Below, piece after piece: positions 23,763 to 35,885 of a stretch of 64,000 bases of DNA. Source of the stretch: Vesta saturnalis (Eukaryota; Arthropoda; Insecta; Coleoptera; Lampyridae). Each line of letters opens with the position of its first letter. Position 1 is the first letter of the stretch. The stretch is from assembly GCA_036346205.1 (NCBI GenBank), contig JARFJB010002087.1, positions 9,684,001 through 9,748,000 of the forward strand. Direction: 5' to 3'. The notes under the pieces are model-generated. The model ran no database searches, was not told where the DNA came from, and saw only the letters and a program-made list of their open reading frames with translations. A program made the position numbers and the translations under genes.

Positions 23763-24725
23763 CAGTCCGCGCGGCCATAGAATGCCTCGTGTCGCGCATG
23801 GATGTTCGTGCATTCGGCCGTACTTGTTAACGCAATAGCAACTGAAAGCATTACCAGTGGCGTCGGTGTCGCGTTTTCAATTATTCGTTACCAAACCACA
23901 AGAAATTTTAAAATATTTTATTTATTTGAATTACATATGAACAGTAATAGTTTAAACATTTATAAAATAAAAAAATAACCATGTTGACAAGTAATAAATT
24001 TTATATTTGAATTACAAATGAACACAACAGTTTAATCGTTTATGAAAATCAAAAAAGTATAAGTTCGATTTTTAATTATAGAAACAGAATAGACACTTTT
24101 GTTGCTTCAGACACGGTTTCTTTTAATTGTTTCAAGGTACATGTGGGGTGTAAGTTTTTCAAATAACTGTACACATTATATATCACCTCACGCGTTTGAC
24201 CACTTATTACTTGGCCACTTTTTCCCAATGTAGAACTCATATTTCTACACTCGCTTTTAAATCAGAGTTGAAAACGAACTAACTAATAAAAACATTTTTG
24301 AATATTTGCTAATGTGTTGTTAATGATACTAAGGGATGTGAACTATTAGGATTTCTTTAATGAGAATTTAAGCAAATGCCATTAGCATTACATGCGCCGC
24401 AAAACTACTTATTTATTTTACTATGTATTGTGAAGGTATTTGTTGTTTATACATATTTGTCTAATAAATTTGAGTATTATGAGCTTAAAAATTCACATAG
24501 GACACAAAATGGTTCACTGTCGTTTTGTTGCAATAATTGTAATAAAGTTAAATTAACAAGTACGTATGTAAATTAATAACAGAAATAAATAATTATTTGG
24601 TGTAATACATGATAATAAACGGAACGCGCTTTTGGTGGCTACGCCACTGACATGTCGCGCTTAAGAGACTTGAAGTTGGACGAATGCGCATCCAACTTTC
24701 AAGCATTTTTAGGCTGCGCGGACTG
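23763..24725. mobile_element. 963-bp non-autonomous DNA element with TA duplication
   Basis: CAGTCCGCGCGGCC at the left end is mirrored by GGCTGCGCGGACTG at the right, and both ends are flanked by TA (23761-23762, 24726-24727). Subterminal CAGTGGCG strings also occur near both ends. There is no coding capacity. It interrupts the Penelope-like repeat whose tail resumes at 24728. Confidence 0.75.
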
Positions 24726-24757
24726 TAATAATATCGAAAGTTTACATTTTCAAAAAA

Positions 24758-25300
24758 AAATCATGTTTATGAGTCAGATTACAGTCATACAGTTAAGTTA
24801 GTTATGCACATTAATATCAGATAAATAGCAAACACTGGAAATCGTTGAACAATCGTAAGTAAGTACCCTCTTTGGGTAGTTGCTGTATTCTGCAGTACGT
24901 GGTATACAATCTTACTCCGAACCGTTTGTCTTTACTCACAAAACTGAACTAATTACAGTTAATTCCTAAAAACTCTTAAAAGCTTGTAAACGAAATGATT
25001 CGTCTCTTTTAGTTATTAGTTAAAATTTCGTTTACATGTTGGACAAGCGGTAAATGTAGGGAGTATATGAGTGTACGTGTACGTGTACGTGTGTTGTGTG
25101 TGTGAGCGCGCGTGGGTGCGTAAATATAATTTTATTATCATTCAATTTGTCAAAGTATGAAGTTTAGAGCATTCTGGAGTAGGCCTTAGTCATCATTAAT
25201 GTTAAATAAAAAAAAAATCATGTTTTGACCTACTTTGTATATGTGTCATTGTTTCTCATAAACCTGAAAAAAAAATCAAATTAAAACAAAATGTTGAAAT
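24758..25300. other. AT-rich stretch with a short GTACGT microsatellite
   Basis: No gene recognised. Between 25068 and 25120 a GTACGT/GTGTGC-rich simple repeat occurs. AATAAA on the minus strand near 25306 could be the poly(A) signal of the neighbouring four-exon gene. Confidence 0.45.
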
Positions 25301-25455
25301 AAGTTTTATTCTTGCAATAAAGTTCACAGAGTTTGCAATCGAACAAAACAAAACTTACTCTTACTATCAAAGAAAACTTACAAAATAAAACAAAGCACAT
25401 AGGAATTTTATACCTTACTGTCTAATAATCGGAAAACGTCATACCAAAAAATTTA

Positions 25456-28193
25456 TTAAAGATTCAAATAATAATTTTTGTAACATTTTGGAATCGCTGT
25501 TCCTTTCTTGTTGGCAGTCTCATTAAATAAGGAAAGCAAGCTTTTTTTCTTATTGTCAGTTACACCAATTTTATTTTTATACGCCTTTATTAAGCAACTT
25601 TTACCTGTGCCTTTTTCTTTGAAGCTTCTGCCTTTATCAATCTCTACTGTTTCAAATTCTTCCTGATCAAAAGTTTTCTTGAAAAATAGTGTAAATGGGT
25701 CGTTTTTTTCAATTTTAAATATCTGAACCTCAGAAAGTTTAAATGATTTGGGCAAAGTACCGAAACCTGTTGAATTTGCTAAATATTTTAAGTCATAAAA
25801 GTCTTCATGTGGCTGTTCTAATAAGGGTTATATACTGTTCAGGCACACAGATCGGTCCAGATTTTAAATGCTTCTTTACATTTCTTTCAATGAGGGAATG
25901 CGCATTATCCCCCTCATTTTGCGTATGCCCGGTTATAAGATATTTATGAGTTATGCTCTTGATATTTTGCAAATTTCTGATAGCATACGTATACAAAGAC
26001 AACAAAAATTGTTTTTGCTGCCCGGCACAATTGTCGGAAAAGAAAATAACATCAGTTTCATTGGCAAAGGCATTATTTAAATCTTCTAAGTGGTTTAGTA
26101 TGCATGAGCCAATCTCATTTGCGCCTCGATGACCTTCTGCTTCATTCCAAACATAACAAACAACTGCGTTAGTTTTAATATCATAAACTGTAAAATTAAA
26201 GACGTTTAACTTTGAAACGTAATAGAAAGAAGAAGTGAGACCCTTCGGACAAGGTAGCACTGCCTGCAAATCGTACACTGCTACAAAGTTTTCAGAGTCT
26301 TTGTCTTTTTGTTTTTCAATACGCGACAATTCCTTCTGCTGCAAATGTGCTTCGAATTTATCTTTCATTGTTTCTTTATCAACCTCACTTGCGGTTTGGT
26401 AAGAAACGCAAAACTCGCATTGATCCTTTTTCGGCGTGAAAAAGGAAATGTTGTACTCTTCATTAAAAATTTTATGATACAAAACATAATTTCCTGTTGC
26501 CGTCTGAGCTTCATGTTGCATTTTTTTATAAGATCTATGTAAATCGGCCACCGTTAATCCACCCTCAATAAATTCACGGTTTGTATTTAAGCGACAATAA
26601 TGACTTGGGATCCGAGGTACTGATTCGATGTGTTGCCTTATACTTTGTTTTATCTCCTCGTCAAGTTTATGGTGATTTCTATGTTTACCACGTAGATCTT
26701 CTTGCACAAATTGCGGATGATTTAGGTCTCTTTTGCTCAGTACTGTCCTGATAGGACGATCATTAATAGACAAAGTATTCTTGAAAAACTTTTTACAAAT
26801 ACAAATTCGCTGGTCCTTGACATCAAAATAAAAAGCGTTATTGGGTCGTCTAGTACTGCCTTCTCTGGTATATCTATACTTCGGTTTCACAGTTGTCATA
26901 CATGCACTAATAACGTCGCGTTGTCGTTGTACATTCCCTAATTCCCAATACATTTTAAAAATGTTAGAACGTTCTTCTCCGGATATTTTATTAAAACATT
27001 TTAATTTACATCTCTCATCACAGGGTGGTTGTAATTTTCTTTTGGGATAGGTCTTTTTACTCTTAGTGTTGGTATATGCGTCTCCAATATTTCTTAACTT
27101 CTTTGCCACATTTTTCTTCCAATTTTCTGGGCCTAGCTTCGTTTTCTTGCCACGCATCTTAGAATTCTCCTTGCCATTTTCAACTGCATCTTTTGTCTCG
27201 TTTCTCTCAGAATCATCACTACATGTAGAACATGTAGAACTAGAAGCAGACGTTGAGGAGCTTAAAGAATCATTTACATAGTCTGCATCTTTCACTGAAT
27301 CATCAGAATCTTCAGTGTATTCAGCTGACGGAATGCTTGTGTTACCTGCATTCAGAATATTTTGTAACAACTTATATAAAATGTACAAAAATGAACAAAT
27401 ATACTTTTGAAATTAACAGGAGAGCCATCACTCATTTTCTCTTGGTAACTTAGACCTTCGCTATTATTAGTCAACTTTCTCTAAAGTAGTGTCAGAAGAA
27501 TAGGTAATGCTGGGTTCTAAGGCAATACCTGAGCTCTCTGAAAATTGCAAAATGTTATCACTATTAAAATTTGCTACAAGGCAAATTAAATGTAGAGAGC
27601 CTAACAATAATAAAGAATAATCCTTACTGTTTTGTTCAGCACTTCTACGGGGTAATATTGCTTCAGAAATTGATTTTAGAGTGATAGTTTCATATTCTAA
27701 ATTAACGGTGACAGAAATACAAGACGACTGAGAAAAATTTTCTGCTTCAAATTCACTAACGTTAAGTATTACGGGAACGTTCACACTTTCTAAAATTTCA
27801 AAACAGACCCACAAATTAATATTATAAAGACAATAACGTTTTACGTTTTGTTAGGAATATATCAAAATAACATTTACCTAAAATTTACAAAACAAAGAAA
27901 CTGAAAAGTAAATTAAGTACCCTTTTCTTGGTGATTTGCAGCTTGATTTCCTTCAGTACCCCCCATGCTAATATCAGATAAACAGGACAACGCTGCTTCA
28001 TATTTGTTAAGTTGCGTATTATGTTTTTTTGCATTTCCTGCAAATTTAAAATATCTAGTCAAAAATTGCTATTCAAAGTAAATACTAAAATTGCCAAACC
28101 TTTTAAAGAAATGCGAGATTCACTGGTTGTATTTTCCTCACAGACCCCTGCTTTGGAATTGTTCATTATACGTTTCAACCGGCTTGAAAACAT
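25456..28193 (-). pseudogene. Four-exon transposase-like insect protein, frameshifted near the C-terminus
   Basis: Exons on the minus strand: 28193-28100 (start, MFSSRLKRIMNN), 28037-27921, 27789-27628 and 27345-25805. All junctions have GT donors and AG acceptors, all introns are phase 1, and the exons join in one open frame of about 635 codons. The protein has an acidic/Ser-rich N-terminus, a Cys cluster PPCDERCKLKCF, KPKYRYTREG, a CEFCVSYQTA motif, AVYDLQAVLP, IFFSDNCAGQQKQ and GHTQNEGDNAHS. The last three look like DDE-type catalytic blocks, but this is my inference. The frame stops at 25805, while the true C-terminus (HEDFYDLKYL, then KSFKLSEVQIFKIEK) continues in another frame to 25456, so a small frame-breaking deletion lies near 25815. 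I recognise the arrangement as a repetitive uncharacterised insect protein family but cannot name it. Confidence 0.7.
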
Positions 28194-28789
28194 TACTAAA
28201 ACAAGTTTATAATTATAACATAATAATATGAAATATTTCATCAATAGGTACATGTAATAAATTCAACAATGACACAAGACAAAATATCACACACAAAAAT
28301 AAAGGTTATTATGATATAAAGACATAAAACGAAATGTAACACTAATGCATAACACATTTCTAGAGAACATTTAAAAAAATATGTCAGCAACAATGACACA
28401 TTAAGAAATGTGACCAATATACTTAAGGATAGCTTTTGAAAAATTATCTACTACAGCGACATAACTCATAAATATGACACTATTGCCTAAAATATTGTAT
28501 TCATTCGATACTTACCGATATAATACTTTTGAGATATGTCACTATTCCGAAAATATATGCGCTATTCACGTCACAAAGATAGGAGCAATACTGAATGTGT
28601 CTATGTTTCCGAAACGTACATATGGATTTCAAGTAGAAAGAATAACGACACTTGTGCCATCTAGCAGTGCGGTGTTAAAGCTTAGATGTGACACTATTCC
28701 AATATATTTATTGACTGATTTAAGGTCGTTTTAAAGTATTATCCCAATTTTGGGAGATTTTCAGATGTGTCACTATTCTTGCAAATGAG

Positions 28790-28791
<2 letters not shown>
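28194..28791. other. Upstream flank of the four-exon gene with recurring TGTCACTATTCC-like motifs
   Basis: ATGACACTATTGCC (28473), ATGTCACTATTCCG (28537), TGTGACACTATTCC (28687) and TGTGTCACTATTCT (28767) recur at 65-150 bp spacing. No TATA box or TIR is obvious. These may be subterminal repeats or binding sites of the element carrying the gene. Confidence 0.4.

Positions 28792-28860
<69 letters not shown>
28792..28860. repeat. (AT)n microsatellite
   Basis: About 34 AT units, followed 40 bp later by a short TTTA repeat. Confidence 0.95.
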
Positions 28861-28862
<2 letters not shown>

Positions 28863-29025
28863 TAGGTAATCTTGACTGATGAATATAAGATAAGTTTATT
28901 TATTTATTTATTTATTGCATTCCCCAATCCCCCAAATCCTTGGTAAGGAGTGTTTGTCAGAAACGCAGTTGACCAAATCATGTTAGAAATACAAAACAAT
29001 TCTCTAAGTCTGGGGGTAATTGCAT

Positions 29026-29886
29026 TTATTTATGAGTTTTATCATATGTGTTTTCATTTTTGTAACCAGTAACATAACCTGAATCGTTTGCTATATCTTC
29101 TCTTCCCTCTTTTCCTTTACCTTTTCCACTTTCATCAAATCGTTCTTTGTGTGATCCTGTATACTTAGAGGTATCTGTTAGTCGATCCACTCCTCCGACA
29201 TGTACAGCCTCCTAAAAAATACCACAAGTTACTTAAATTGTACTCTAAGCATGCAAATATTTATTTTCAAAGGTTTAAATACAGAAAGTATGGTTAATTT
29301 TACTAAAGTCTAAAGTTTTGTATTGGACAATTTTGCAAAACCGTGCAAATAATTTTGTACAGATAATTTGTACATAATATCAAGAAAGAGATACTTTGTA
29401 AAAGGCTAATAAGGATGTATATTATCAAATTATGTTACCTTATATTACAGTCTTATTTAGGAATTTAAGAAAAGTTTCATTTTGCATTGGAATTGCAATT
29501 ACGTGTTGCCGTTTATTGTATGGTATTACCGTTGTATGACTAGTACCAGGCGCATTACATGCCACAAGTTTGTTCTTTATTTCGGCAGGATCCATATTTT
29601 TAGATTTTGCTAAATCGTCGATATATTCATTAAATTGCTTAAATGTAATTGTTTTTGATCTAAAATGAATGTTATTAATAGTGAATTATTAATACAGCAC
29701 GTACTTCAGTTTATTAAACGCAATTCCAGTATCAGTTGTAGTAATTTTTTTGCCGTCAATAACATTTGCTTGTTTCATCCATTTGTCTGCATTTGTAAGA
29801 GTTATAGTTGTTCCGTCATTTTTAGTATCACCAAATTTTGCAAATAAACTAAAAGCTTGTTCCAAATTATGACCCCCAGCTGCCAT
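29026..29886 (-). CDS. TPPP: TPPP family protein, copy A (tubulin polymerization-promoting, p25-alpha)
   Basis: TPPP proteins bind tubulin and promote microtubule assembly and bundling in the cytoplasm. Exons on the minus strand are 29886-29705, 29659-29530 and 29211-29026, giving 165 residues. Exon 1 starts MAAGGHNLEQAFSLFAKFGD and holds ADKWMKQANVIDGKKITTTD; exon 2 holds FNEYIDDLAKSKNMDPAEIK; exon 3 holds DRLTDTSKYTGSHKERFD and the signature GKGKGKEGRED, and ends ENTYDKTHK. Intron 1 is only 45 bp and intron 2 is 318 bp. The Met is chosen because all three copies share MAAGG, although the frame is open further 5'. The length is close to short insect TPPP (Ringmaker) forms. It appears intact, and a copy of its exon 2 lies inverted at 30716. 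Confidence 0.95.
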
Positions 29887-30715
29887 TTTTTTGTTGTCAA
29901 TTTTTTTTGTTTTTTTGCCAACTGACAAATTAACTAATCCAATATACATCATGTCTGGAAATAAATCAAAGAAGGTGGGAAAAGTAAATACTCTATTAAA
30001 TTTGATTGTTAATCTAGGGACTTTAAATTTGATAGCCGTAACAGAGCCCTCATACAACTTGGGAGAAGGTATTTTCCACACGCGCGTGAAGTTTAATTTT
30101 GATATTACTTCCCTTGTGAGATCGTTCTACTTTAAATCATGCACCTTTATTCAAAATTGCAATTCACATGCATGAAACACATTTGACACGTGTATTGTAT
30201 AAAATTTATAAACAAAAGTTAATAACTTATTTCAAACAAGATACAATTATTTTTAACTACAATAATATATTTTATTCACAATTAGTTTGTAACATACCGC
30301 TTTTCTAATCCTTTAAAGGTTGAAAAGTGAATGGTTCTACGGGTTTACTTTAAGCGGTCAGAAATAACAAGGAGACAGTAATGAGATGAAGCGGTCAGTA
30401 ATGGACCACTTTACAACCTGTGGGGGAGCTACTATCGATTTAAACTATCAATGGCAAATTGACAACTTACCAATTTTAATAAAGGATAAAGAGTATTCAA
30501 CCATTTTTTCTCACGTGCGTAGATGGTGAGTGAACGCAAGCAATAGCTGGAAACAAACAAGTTTTCTTTAATAGGCATATTTAGTAAGTGAATGATTGAT
30601 AACAAGTAACGACAAAACCAATAGAAAAATGGTAAGCATAACATTTATGGCTTCTCATTAAAGTAAAAATTAAAAGTCGCTTTGTCACGACCTTCAATAT
30701 TAAACGAGAAGCCGT
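29887..30715. other. 5' flank of TPPP-A, nothing else recognised
   Basis: AT-rich DNA with no supported gene. It should contain the TPPP-A promoter, but no TATA box is evident. Confidence 0.4.
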
Positions 30716-30884
30716 GCAATTTAATGCATATATCGACGATTTAGCAAAATCTAAAAATATGGATCCTGCCGAAATAAAGAACAAACTTGTGGCATGTAAT
30801 GCGCCTGGTACTAGTCATACAACGGTAATACCATACAATAAACGGCAACACGTAATTGCAATTCCAATGCAAAATGAAACTTTT
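30716..30884 (+). pseudogene. Inverted duplicate of TPPP-A exon 2 and adjoining intron
   Basis: The segment reproduces the reverse complement of 29471-29634: most of exon 2 (YIDDLAKSKNMDPAEIKNKL and CNAPGTSHTT), its GT donor, and about 60 bp of intron 2. I see one difference, turning the Glu of FNEY into Ala. Because intron sequence is included, it arose by DNA duplication rather than by a retrocopy. It lacks exons 1 and 3 and has no acceptor, so it is a fragment. Confidence 0.92.
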
Positions 30885-31230
30885 GATGTGTTCCAAAATT
30901 TTGTGATTTGAACTGTATAACGTTGCTTGTACAAAAGTACCATTCCCCTGTCTCGAGAACTAGTTCACCTCGATAGAAATGGAACAGTTTCCGCCTCGGT
31001 ATGTAATATACTATTTTCATGTCATTAAATGACTTACACAAACATTGTTCAAACTTTAAGAACTTTGACAGCACGAATATTTCGATTGAGTATTATCAGT
31101 TTCACAATGTAAACTGCACAAAAGAAGACTAAAAGTTGTAAATCAATTAAAACTAGGTGAATGCTAGTGCATTACAGAACTTTCTTGCAAGATACTAAAA
31201 AATATATGGGGTATTTTTATATGTTTGAAA

Positions 31231-31450
31231 TATTCAGCTGTTTTAGAAATATATAATATAAACCAAAAACTGACCCTAATAAACCCCCCCTCACCGACAC
31301 ACCCAGACGCCATGGCCAATCATGACGAAACTTGGCCACACGTTGTAAAATGAGCTAATAAGTCGCTTAGCGATAGTGAAAAAAGGTCGATTGCATAACG
31401 TTCTATACCTACATATGTCTATGTAGATTGAAAGTTAAAAATACATATTT
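31231..31450 (+). repeat. Dispersed repeat copy (partner at 51.8 kb)
   Basis: Shares ATGGCC, GAAACTTG, GCTAATAAGTCG, TTAGCGATAGTGAAAAAA, GTCGATTGCATAAC and TTCTATACC with the reverse complement of 51790-51960. Its 5' part (AAAAACTGACC, TAATAAACCC) recurs at 32685-32705 in front of the CA array. Confidence 0.8.
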
Positions 31451-32640
31451 CGCTTATCTTTCAAAATAGCTAGGGACTGTTTCATATCATTTAAAAGAAA
31501 ATTTCGCTCCCTTTCAAATAAAATAAGAATATGTGTATGTTATACTAGCAATACCAGGAATGTTATCAATTTCTGGAAAAGCCGGAAGTAGTGCTTTCAT
31601 CAGGATAGTATCATTTCATTAGCGCAAATGAACAAAGTTTATTTCCAAAATCCCAGGTTTGTAAACAAAATAGTTAGAAAGTTAAAATATTTGAAAATTC
31701 ATATCTCCTATATTAGAAAATATAAAAAAAACAAAAAAAAAATTGTTGGAGAGAATTTTGAATAAATCAATTTTGAATAATTGCTTAAGTTTGACCCTTC
31801 AAATGTAGTCGAATTTATACCATAATTTATTACGTAAAGAAATCTCTTTAAAGAACCTTTATTTAACTACGCATATCTATTTCCAATTCTTTTATATCTT
31901 GAACGGTATCGGAAATATATATTTCTACAAAAAAAAATGTATATGTGACTGTAACTGAGGCCATATTCAATTTTGAAATTTGAAAAAAATTGCATTTCAT
32001 GCTAGAAATTGATGACTTGAATTTTAATCTTCTATATTAACATTTGATAATTTGGCTCCAAAATAACACCCTTATATTTACGCCCAGTATATCTATTGCG
32101 TTTAAAAGCTTGTTTTGTCGACATAATTGTCTCGTAGGCGTTCATTCCAATTTTCATCAAAATCGTCCGTATAATTTCGGCTGGCGAGTGACCACAGGCA
32201 TACAGACACATACAGACATTTTGAAAAAGTTTTTTTGTGTTCAGTAAGTCGTAAAACATCAAAATAACGTAACTCCTTTTTTTCGATTTACTTTTGACAG
32301 CAATACTTTCTTGCTTAGAAAGAAATTAAAAATGGCTAAACAAGTTCACAAAAAAACACTTAAAACTCTTAAACTCCAAAATGTCCAACACCATGTACGC
32401 GAATACAACCAATAAAATATTTGGTGCGGATCAACACACGATCTCTCAGCCCACAAAATGGAAATTTAAAAAATTGAAACAATTTTAATAATAATTTTTT
32501 TAAAATAATTATACATTATACAAACATTGCAAAACTTTGAACTAACACAAATTCCAACTTAGGATTTTTTCCCGACTAACTACGCGTCGTCCAATAATTG
32601 TATAGATCATAATTACGTTTATATATCGGTATATATTGGT
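31451..32640. other. Repeat-like AT-rich stretch without a gene
   Basis: At 32120-32215 the sequence CCAATTTTCATCAAAATCG, followed by CATACAGACACATACAGACA, resembles the 3' end of RTE-type non-LTR elements. At 32448-32560 there is a weak match to the TAGGATAATTATGC repeat. No coding remains. Confidence 0.35.
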
Positions 32641-32712
32641 TTCTTGAACATACAACTGTTTCAGAAATATTTGATAAAAATTAAAAACTGGCCTCTAATA
32701 AACCCTCCTAAC

Positions 32713-32764
32713 AAAGAAACACACATACGCACACACACAAACCCACGCACGCACACACGCACGC

Positions 32765-32815
<51 letters not shown>

Positions 32816-33326
32816 AACACACACAGACATACACACACAACATGCACACACCGACACCCGCACCCGCACCCGCAAGCGCACGACCGCGCCCACGCCCGCA
32901 CCCACGCCCACACCCACACCCACACTCACACACGGGGACACACGTGCACGCACGCGGACACACGCAGAAACACGCGAGCACACGCGGCCACACTCGGATT
33001 TGCGCTGATGCACGCGGGCACACGCCCACACACTCACACTCACGTACACACACGCGCACACACGTGCACACACACGCACGCACGCACACGCGCTCGAACG
33101 CACACACACACGAAAGTACACCCGCGTACACGCACGCATACTCACACTCACGTACACACACGCGCACACACGCGGGCTCTCACGAGAAAGTGCGCATATG
33201 AACACACGCACACATGCACACAAGCACACACGCACACACGCACACACGCACACACGCACACACGCACACACTCACACACTCACACACGCACACACGCACA
33301 CACGTACCCACGCACACACGCTCACT
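32713..33326. repeat. 600-bp CA/CG-rich alternating array
   Basis: Mainly ACACAC, CACGCA, CGCGCACACACG and CCCACACC strings with some higher-order repetition (two copies of a CACTCACGTACACACACGCG block, near 33036 and 33146). Every frame is low complexity. Alternating purine-pyrimidine sequence of this length favours Z-DNA. Confidence 0.93.
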
Positions 33327-34925
33327 TAAACTAGAAAGTTAAATCTTCAAGGAAGTTAGCGTAATAAATACAAAAAGTACTAAAATACAGTGGTTTAAAG
33401 TGACAAACAACGTGAAAGACAAAAAACAAAAAAGATAAATTATGCACAAACGAAGTAATAAGTACATATACATGTATAATCAGGTTAAGTTAAACACACA
33501 TGGAAACCATTCAAGCATCACTTTTACAAGTGTCAAGTGTAAGTAACAAATATGCAAATAACGATAAATAAGTAATTAAAGCGCACACGCGTTGAAGAAG
33601 GGCACTTACGCCGCCATTTTTCTTGTCGTGACATTACGGCCCCGTCCATTGCCCGCCCACGTGGAGGACGTATTTCGACCTTGACAGTCACGTGGGGGCA
33701 TGGTTTGACCTTGAGACTGACCTAGGGTTTAACCTTGAAACTGACCTGGGGCCTTGGGCTTCGTTGGAGTTGACCTTGGGGTAGCCAAGGCCAGGGCCTA
33801 CTCGGCGGGAAGATTGAATTTGAGTAAGGGGTGCTAGCCTTATAAAACAAGCATAAATTGCGCAAGGTAAGTCTATAATCAACTAAATGTGAATGCAAAT
33901 GCTTAAACCGTATTATTGACATCTTATGGAAGCGGGTGACCTTGGAATTTTTTAAGTTAACATGTATTTACGTCTACTAATGTCGACCTGACATGAAGTT
34001 TAAATTTCATTCTAACATAGATACCTGTTTTTGTTTTACGGCGTGTTTTTATTTTTCGTAATGAGTTTATTATAAAAGAGGTTGCATGATTATCCTAAGA
34101 AATGTTATTAAAATTATTACATTTCTTTTAATTTGCTTGCCTATACGAATTTTATTTACAACATGCTTTTAAATGATTTTACCTTGAGAATGTAAAAGTT
34201 ACTTTCAACCGCATTGTGAATATATAAAGTTGTTTCTATTTTCACCTTGAGTTATTTTTCTATTGTTACTGGCCTAAGAGTTATTAATATTACCAAATCT
34301 ACTTTCAGGTTTTGAGTTAATTACTATCGGCACCTTGTAAATTATATAATTCCATCAGGTTTAACAATCTTAATTACGTAAAATTGGTTATTGATGTGGA
34401 ATATCTTACCTTCTTTAATAAACAGCAAAACATTTTCACATTCATAAAATTTATAACTGTTATGATTTAAAACACGTGCTATATTAGTAGCTTAAAAAGA
34501 AAGAAAACAATAGGATCATTTTTGATATTAAAAAAGGTAAACAAAGCGACATTTAACGAATATATTGTAATGGTTTATTAACAAACCAGTAAAACATCTA
34601 ATGTCCCTGATGCTGGCTCATAATAACAATAACGCTCATTCGATGGTGATTACAATTTAAACACATGTAAAGGATAATATACAGCCTTTATTTACCACTA
34701 TTATTACGTAGGTATGAGATTATTCTTAAATTAGGTGTTGTGCTCGCCCACGTGGACGGCATAGTTTGACCTTGGGCCTGACCTTGGAACTGACCTTGGG
34801 GTATCCAAGTTCAGAATCAAATCTACTTTAGTCAAGCCAAGTTCAGAACCTACCATGACTGTGCTTTTCCACGTAATTTGGCCTTGAGAATTTCCAATGG
34901 CTTAATTAGGCGTTGGAAAAGATGC

Positions 34926-34933
34926 TATAAATA
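34926..34933 (+). promoter_or_regulatory. TATA box upstream of the small gene
   Basis: TATAAATA lies 38 bp before the ATG at 34964. TGACCTTGG repeats (34761-34800) and a CACGTG (34749) lie further upstream. Confidence 0.5.
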
Positions 34934-34963
34934 CGTACATCTGAGCATTATGTTATCATCGTT

Positions 34964-35395
34964 ATGGAGTTTTTAAATGTTAATCAAATTTTGGATTTGT
35001 TCCTTGGCGGTATGTTAACCGAAGAGGTGTTGAAAAAAGCATACAATATGACTAATTATAAGGTAGTGTTTGAAAATGACACTATCGATTCGATAGAGAT
35101 TTATAACAATTTTGTGGAGGCTGTACGGAGAGTTGGTGGAATGTAAGTATATGTTTAATAAAATACTTATCTTTTTTGGGTTTTTAATGGTGTATTTTTA
35201 TATTATACGATCTAAACGTTTCGATAACACTTACTGTAAGTGTTTTATTATGTGTAATAATGGTGAAAGTTTACATTTTCATATAAGTATGTTTGTCTTA
35301 TGTTTAAGTATTTTTAATTATTTTTATTGCATCAAGTAAACATGGAGGAGGTGTTGGAAACTTCAGCAGCAGCGGTGGATTCGCGTATGATAACG
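34964..35395 (+). CDS. Small spliced gene in the core of the inverted-repeat element, unknown function
   Basis: Exon 1 (34964-35142) encodes MEFLNVNQILDLFLGG and ends AVRRVGG before a strong donor, GTAAGTATAT. Taking the acceptor at 35336, exon 2 (35337-35395) continues in frame as a Gly/Ser-rich stretch (HGGGVGNFSSSGGFAYDNG) to another donor at 35396. The intron contains a Penelope-like repeat copy. A further exon may begin after 35450, but its phase does not fit cleanly. No domain is recognised. The placement behind a TATA box, between the inverted arms, suggests it is the element's own gene. It could also be a relic or a chance frame. Confidence 0.4.
35157..35300 (-). repeat. Penelope-like terminal repeat, family copy 2
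   Basis: AATACTTATCTTTTTTGGG, TTTTTAATGGTGTATTTTT, GATCTAAACGTTTCGATAAC and the GTGAAAGTTTACATTTTCA tail are present. The hammerhead-like 5' half is lost, and a short CACTTACTGTAAGTG hairpin replaces it. Confidence 0.7.
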
Positions 35396-35885
35396 GTATG
35401 ACTTTTAATTTTCTACTGTTGTTTTCATTTTATGAGTGAGTACATTACAAGGGCTGCAGCGGGACCAACAGGGTTCAGGTCCATCAACCCAGTAGCAAGA
35501 GGTTGAATCATCCTCTTCTGAAATGAGTTTTAATCATATTAATATAATTAGTGGATCAAACACTAAATTTATAAAAAACAATTTTACGCACTTTAGATTG
35601 TATAAAAAATTATATAATTTACAAGTTGCCAATAGTAATTAACTCAAAAATTGAAAGTACATTAGGTTATATTATCAACACTTTGGGTCAGTAACAATAG
35701 AAAAAAAATATCTCAAGGTAAAAATAGAAACAACTTTATGTATTCACAATGCCGTTGAAGGTGACTTTTACATTCTCAAGGTAAAATCATTTAAAAGCAT
35801 GTTATAAGTAAAATTCGTATAGGCAGGGTCACAATCCTCAAAATGGAAATTAAAAGAAATGTAATAATTTTAATAACAATTATCA

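Noticed and set aside
27467..27627. An extra exon between exons 3 and 4 of the four-exon gene
   Set aside because: It runs into stops in the needed phase, while exon 3 joins the main exon directly in frame.
35337..35640. Gly-rich exon and a following frame recalled parvovirus-like capsid segments and prompted an endogenous virus idea
   Set aside because: Only a short Gly/Ser-rich string supports it. No replication protein or capsid domain is visible and the downstream phase does not fit.
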